Below, in pieces: positions 63,216 to 64,000 of a stretch of DNA of 64,000 nucleotides. Each line of letters begins with the position of its first letter. Positions within the stretch are counted from its first letter, which is position 1. This DNA comes from Desmodus rotundus (Eukaryota > Chordata > Mammalia > Chiroptera > Phyllostomidae): assembly GCF_022682495.2 (NCBI RefSeq), contig NC_071388.1:16169171-16233170 (forward strand), read 5' to 3'. The notes beneath the pieces are model-generated. The model was not told where the DNA came from and did not search any database. It worked only from the letters and a program-made list of their open reading frames with translations. The translations under genes were made by a program, and so were the position numbers.

Positions 63216-64000
63216 CTAACACTAAAGAGACTTTGGTTAGAGGGAAGCTCTCAGGGTCTTTAAAAGCCAGGGGTTGAGGCTACAATAACCTGGGTTTATG
63301 TAAAGTGAGTCCCACCTGCACTTGATCATCGCCTGACTTTCTGAATCGCATTCTTTGGGGTCTCCTTCTGCAGTGCCTTTTGCAAATAATATTTTCATAT
63401 TATTACTAAAGTAAAATTTTCTTCAACATCTTATGCCAGATGGTCTCACATTCTACATATGTTTCCTTGGCAATTTCTCTGCTGTCAAACTCCTCATAGA
63501 ATATCAGCAGTCAGTCAAGTACAGGTAATGTTGCAAACTTGGCTTTCACCCCGGGCACCACCTCAAGGCTAGGAAGCTTACACAACTGTCAGTATTTCTC
63601 AAGCCCTCAGAAATTTAATTTGGTAATTTTTTCTTACATTCAGTGCACCATCCAAATGTTTCTTTCAGTACTCACTTTTCTTCCCCTGTAGAATTCCTTA
63701 GATTTCTGTACCTGGTACAGTCAGATTGGACTATATCCAAAAATGGGTTTACTCAGCAAGCTCAAGTCTGCTATTGCTAGAAATGCCCTTGGCAGGCATC
63801 TGAGATTTAGGGAGGATTCTCATCATTTTCCAAACTAATAAGCATGGCTCACTGTGCCTAGACTGCTTGTACAAACAGTATGTCTTATGCTGAATACCTG
63901 CTTTCTGTCTAGGAGTCCAGAATTTTGAAACGTGCCAGGCAGAGGGTACCTACATGACTAACTCCGTATTAAAACCCTGGGTACTAAGAGTCTAATGAAT
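63216..64000. other. Unassigned DNA at the window edge
   Basis: Nothing is supported here. The pyrimidine-rich style of 63410-63700 could be part of an unrecognised repeat that continues beyond the window. Confidence 0.35.

Noticed and set aside
1..64000. CRISPR arrays, bacterial operons, phage or plasmid features
   Set aside because: There are no direct-repeat/spacer arrays and no dense coding. The repeat content is that of a mammalian genome.
1..64000. tRNA, 5S, U6 or other small RNA genes
   Set aside because: No intact cloverleaf or recognisable small nuclear RNA was seen by eye. The only pol III-type boxes are in the VES SINE copies.

Overview
This window looks like AT-rich mammalian nuclear DNA, most likely from a bat. 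The main evidence is a near-complete tRNA-derived VES-type SINE on the minus strand at 21876-22084, with recognisable A and B boxes and an imperfect target-site duplication. A second, decayed fragment of the same family lies near 49108-49179. Three young-looking L1 3' tails resemble those I know from bat genomes (11575-11925, 28098-28255, 29541-29875). Beneath these lie repeats shared by placental mammals: MIR, L2, old L1, MLT1-type LTRs, a MER21-type LTR and Tigger/MER-type DNA transposons. The species call is an inference from repeat content only.

I found no host protein-coding gene, no exon chain and no RNA gene. Open frames are short and sit in repeats, in simple sequence or in unremarkable DNA. 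The longest (156 codons, 49316-49786 plus) lies antisense to a decayed retroviral pol segment. The next longest (140 codons, 19924-20346 plus) runs across a rearranged L1. The window is either intergenic or inside a very large intron, and the sequence alone does not say which.

Layout. 1-8.2 kb: an old L1 tail, simple repeats, a small GC-rich patch at 5.2-5.4 kb and a GC-richer block at 6.9-7.7 kb, otherwise unassigned. 8.2-8.8 kb: MLT1-like LTR. 8.8-11.5 kb: repeat-poor and AT-rich. 11.5-13.5 kb: bat-type L1 tail, MIR and antisense L1. 13.5-17.3 kb: unassigned DNA, then a MIR split by a Tigger-like transposon. 18-20.5 kb: MLT1-like LTR, L2 and an L1 whose halves face each other in the way twin priming produces. 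20.5-25 kb: mostly unassigned, with the VES SINE. 25-30.5 kb: an unclassified LTR-like block, bat-type L1 tails, an MLT-like LTR and a MIR. 32.8-36.1 kb: a GATA microsatellite, antisense L1, L2, and a 570-bp solo LTR of betaretroviral (class II) type with perfect 6-bp target duplications. 39-43 kb: L2 pieces, a MER-type hAT element and a MER21-like LTR. 45-49 kb: MIR, a compound microsatellite, antisense L1 and the SINE fragment. 49.2-51.8 kb: decayed endogenous retroviral pol on the minus strand with integrase-like motifs. 52-62.4 kb: almost repeat-free apart from an L2 3' end. 62.4-63.2 kb: decayed L1 ORF2.

No genes work together here. The content is a layered record of transposition, plus a few repeat-free segments that could be conserved regulatory DNA. 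I did not find a novel biological system. The firmest structural observations are the solo LTR with exact target duplications, the transposon nested in a MIR, and the inverted L1.
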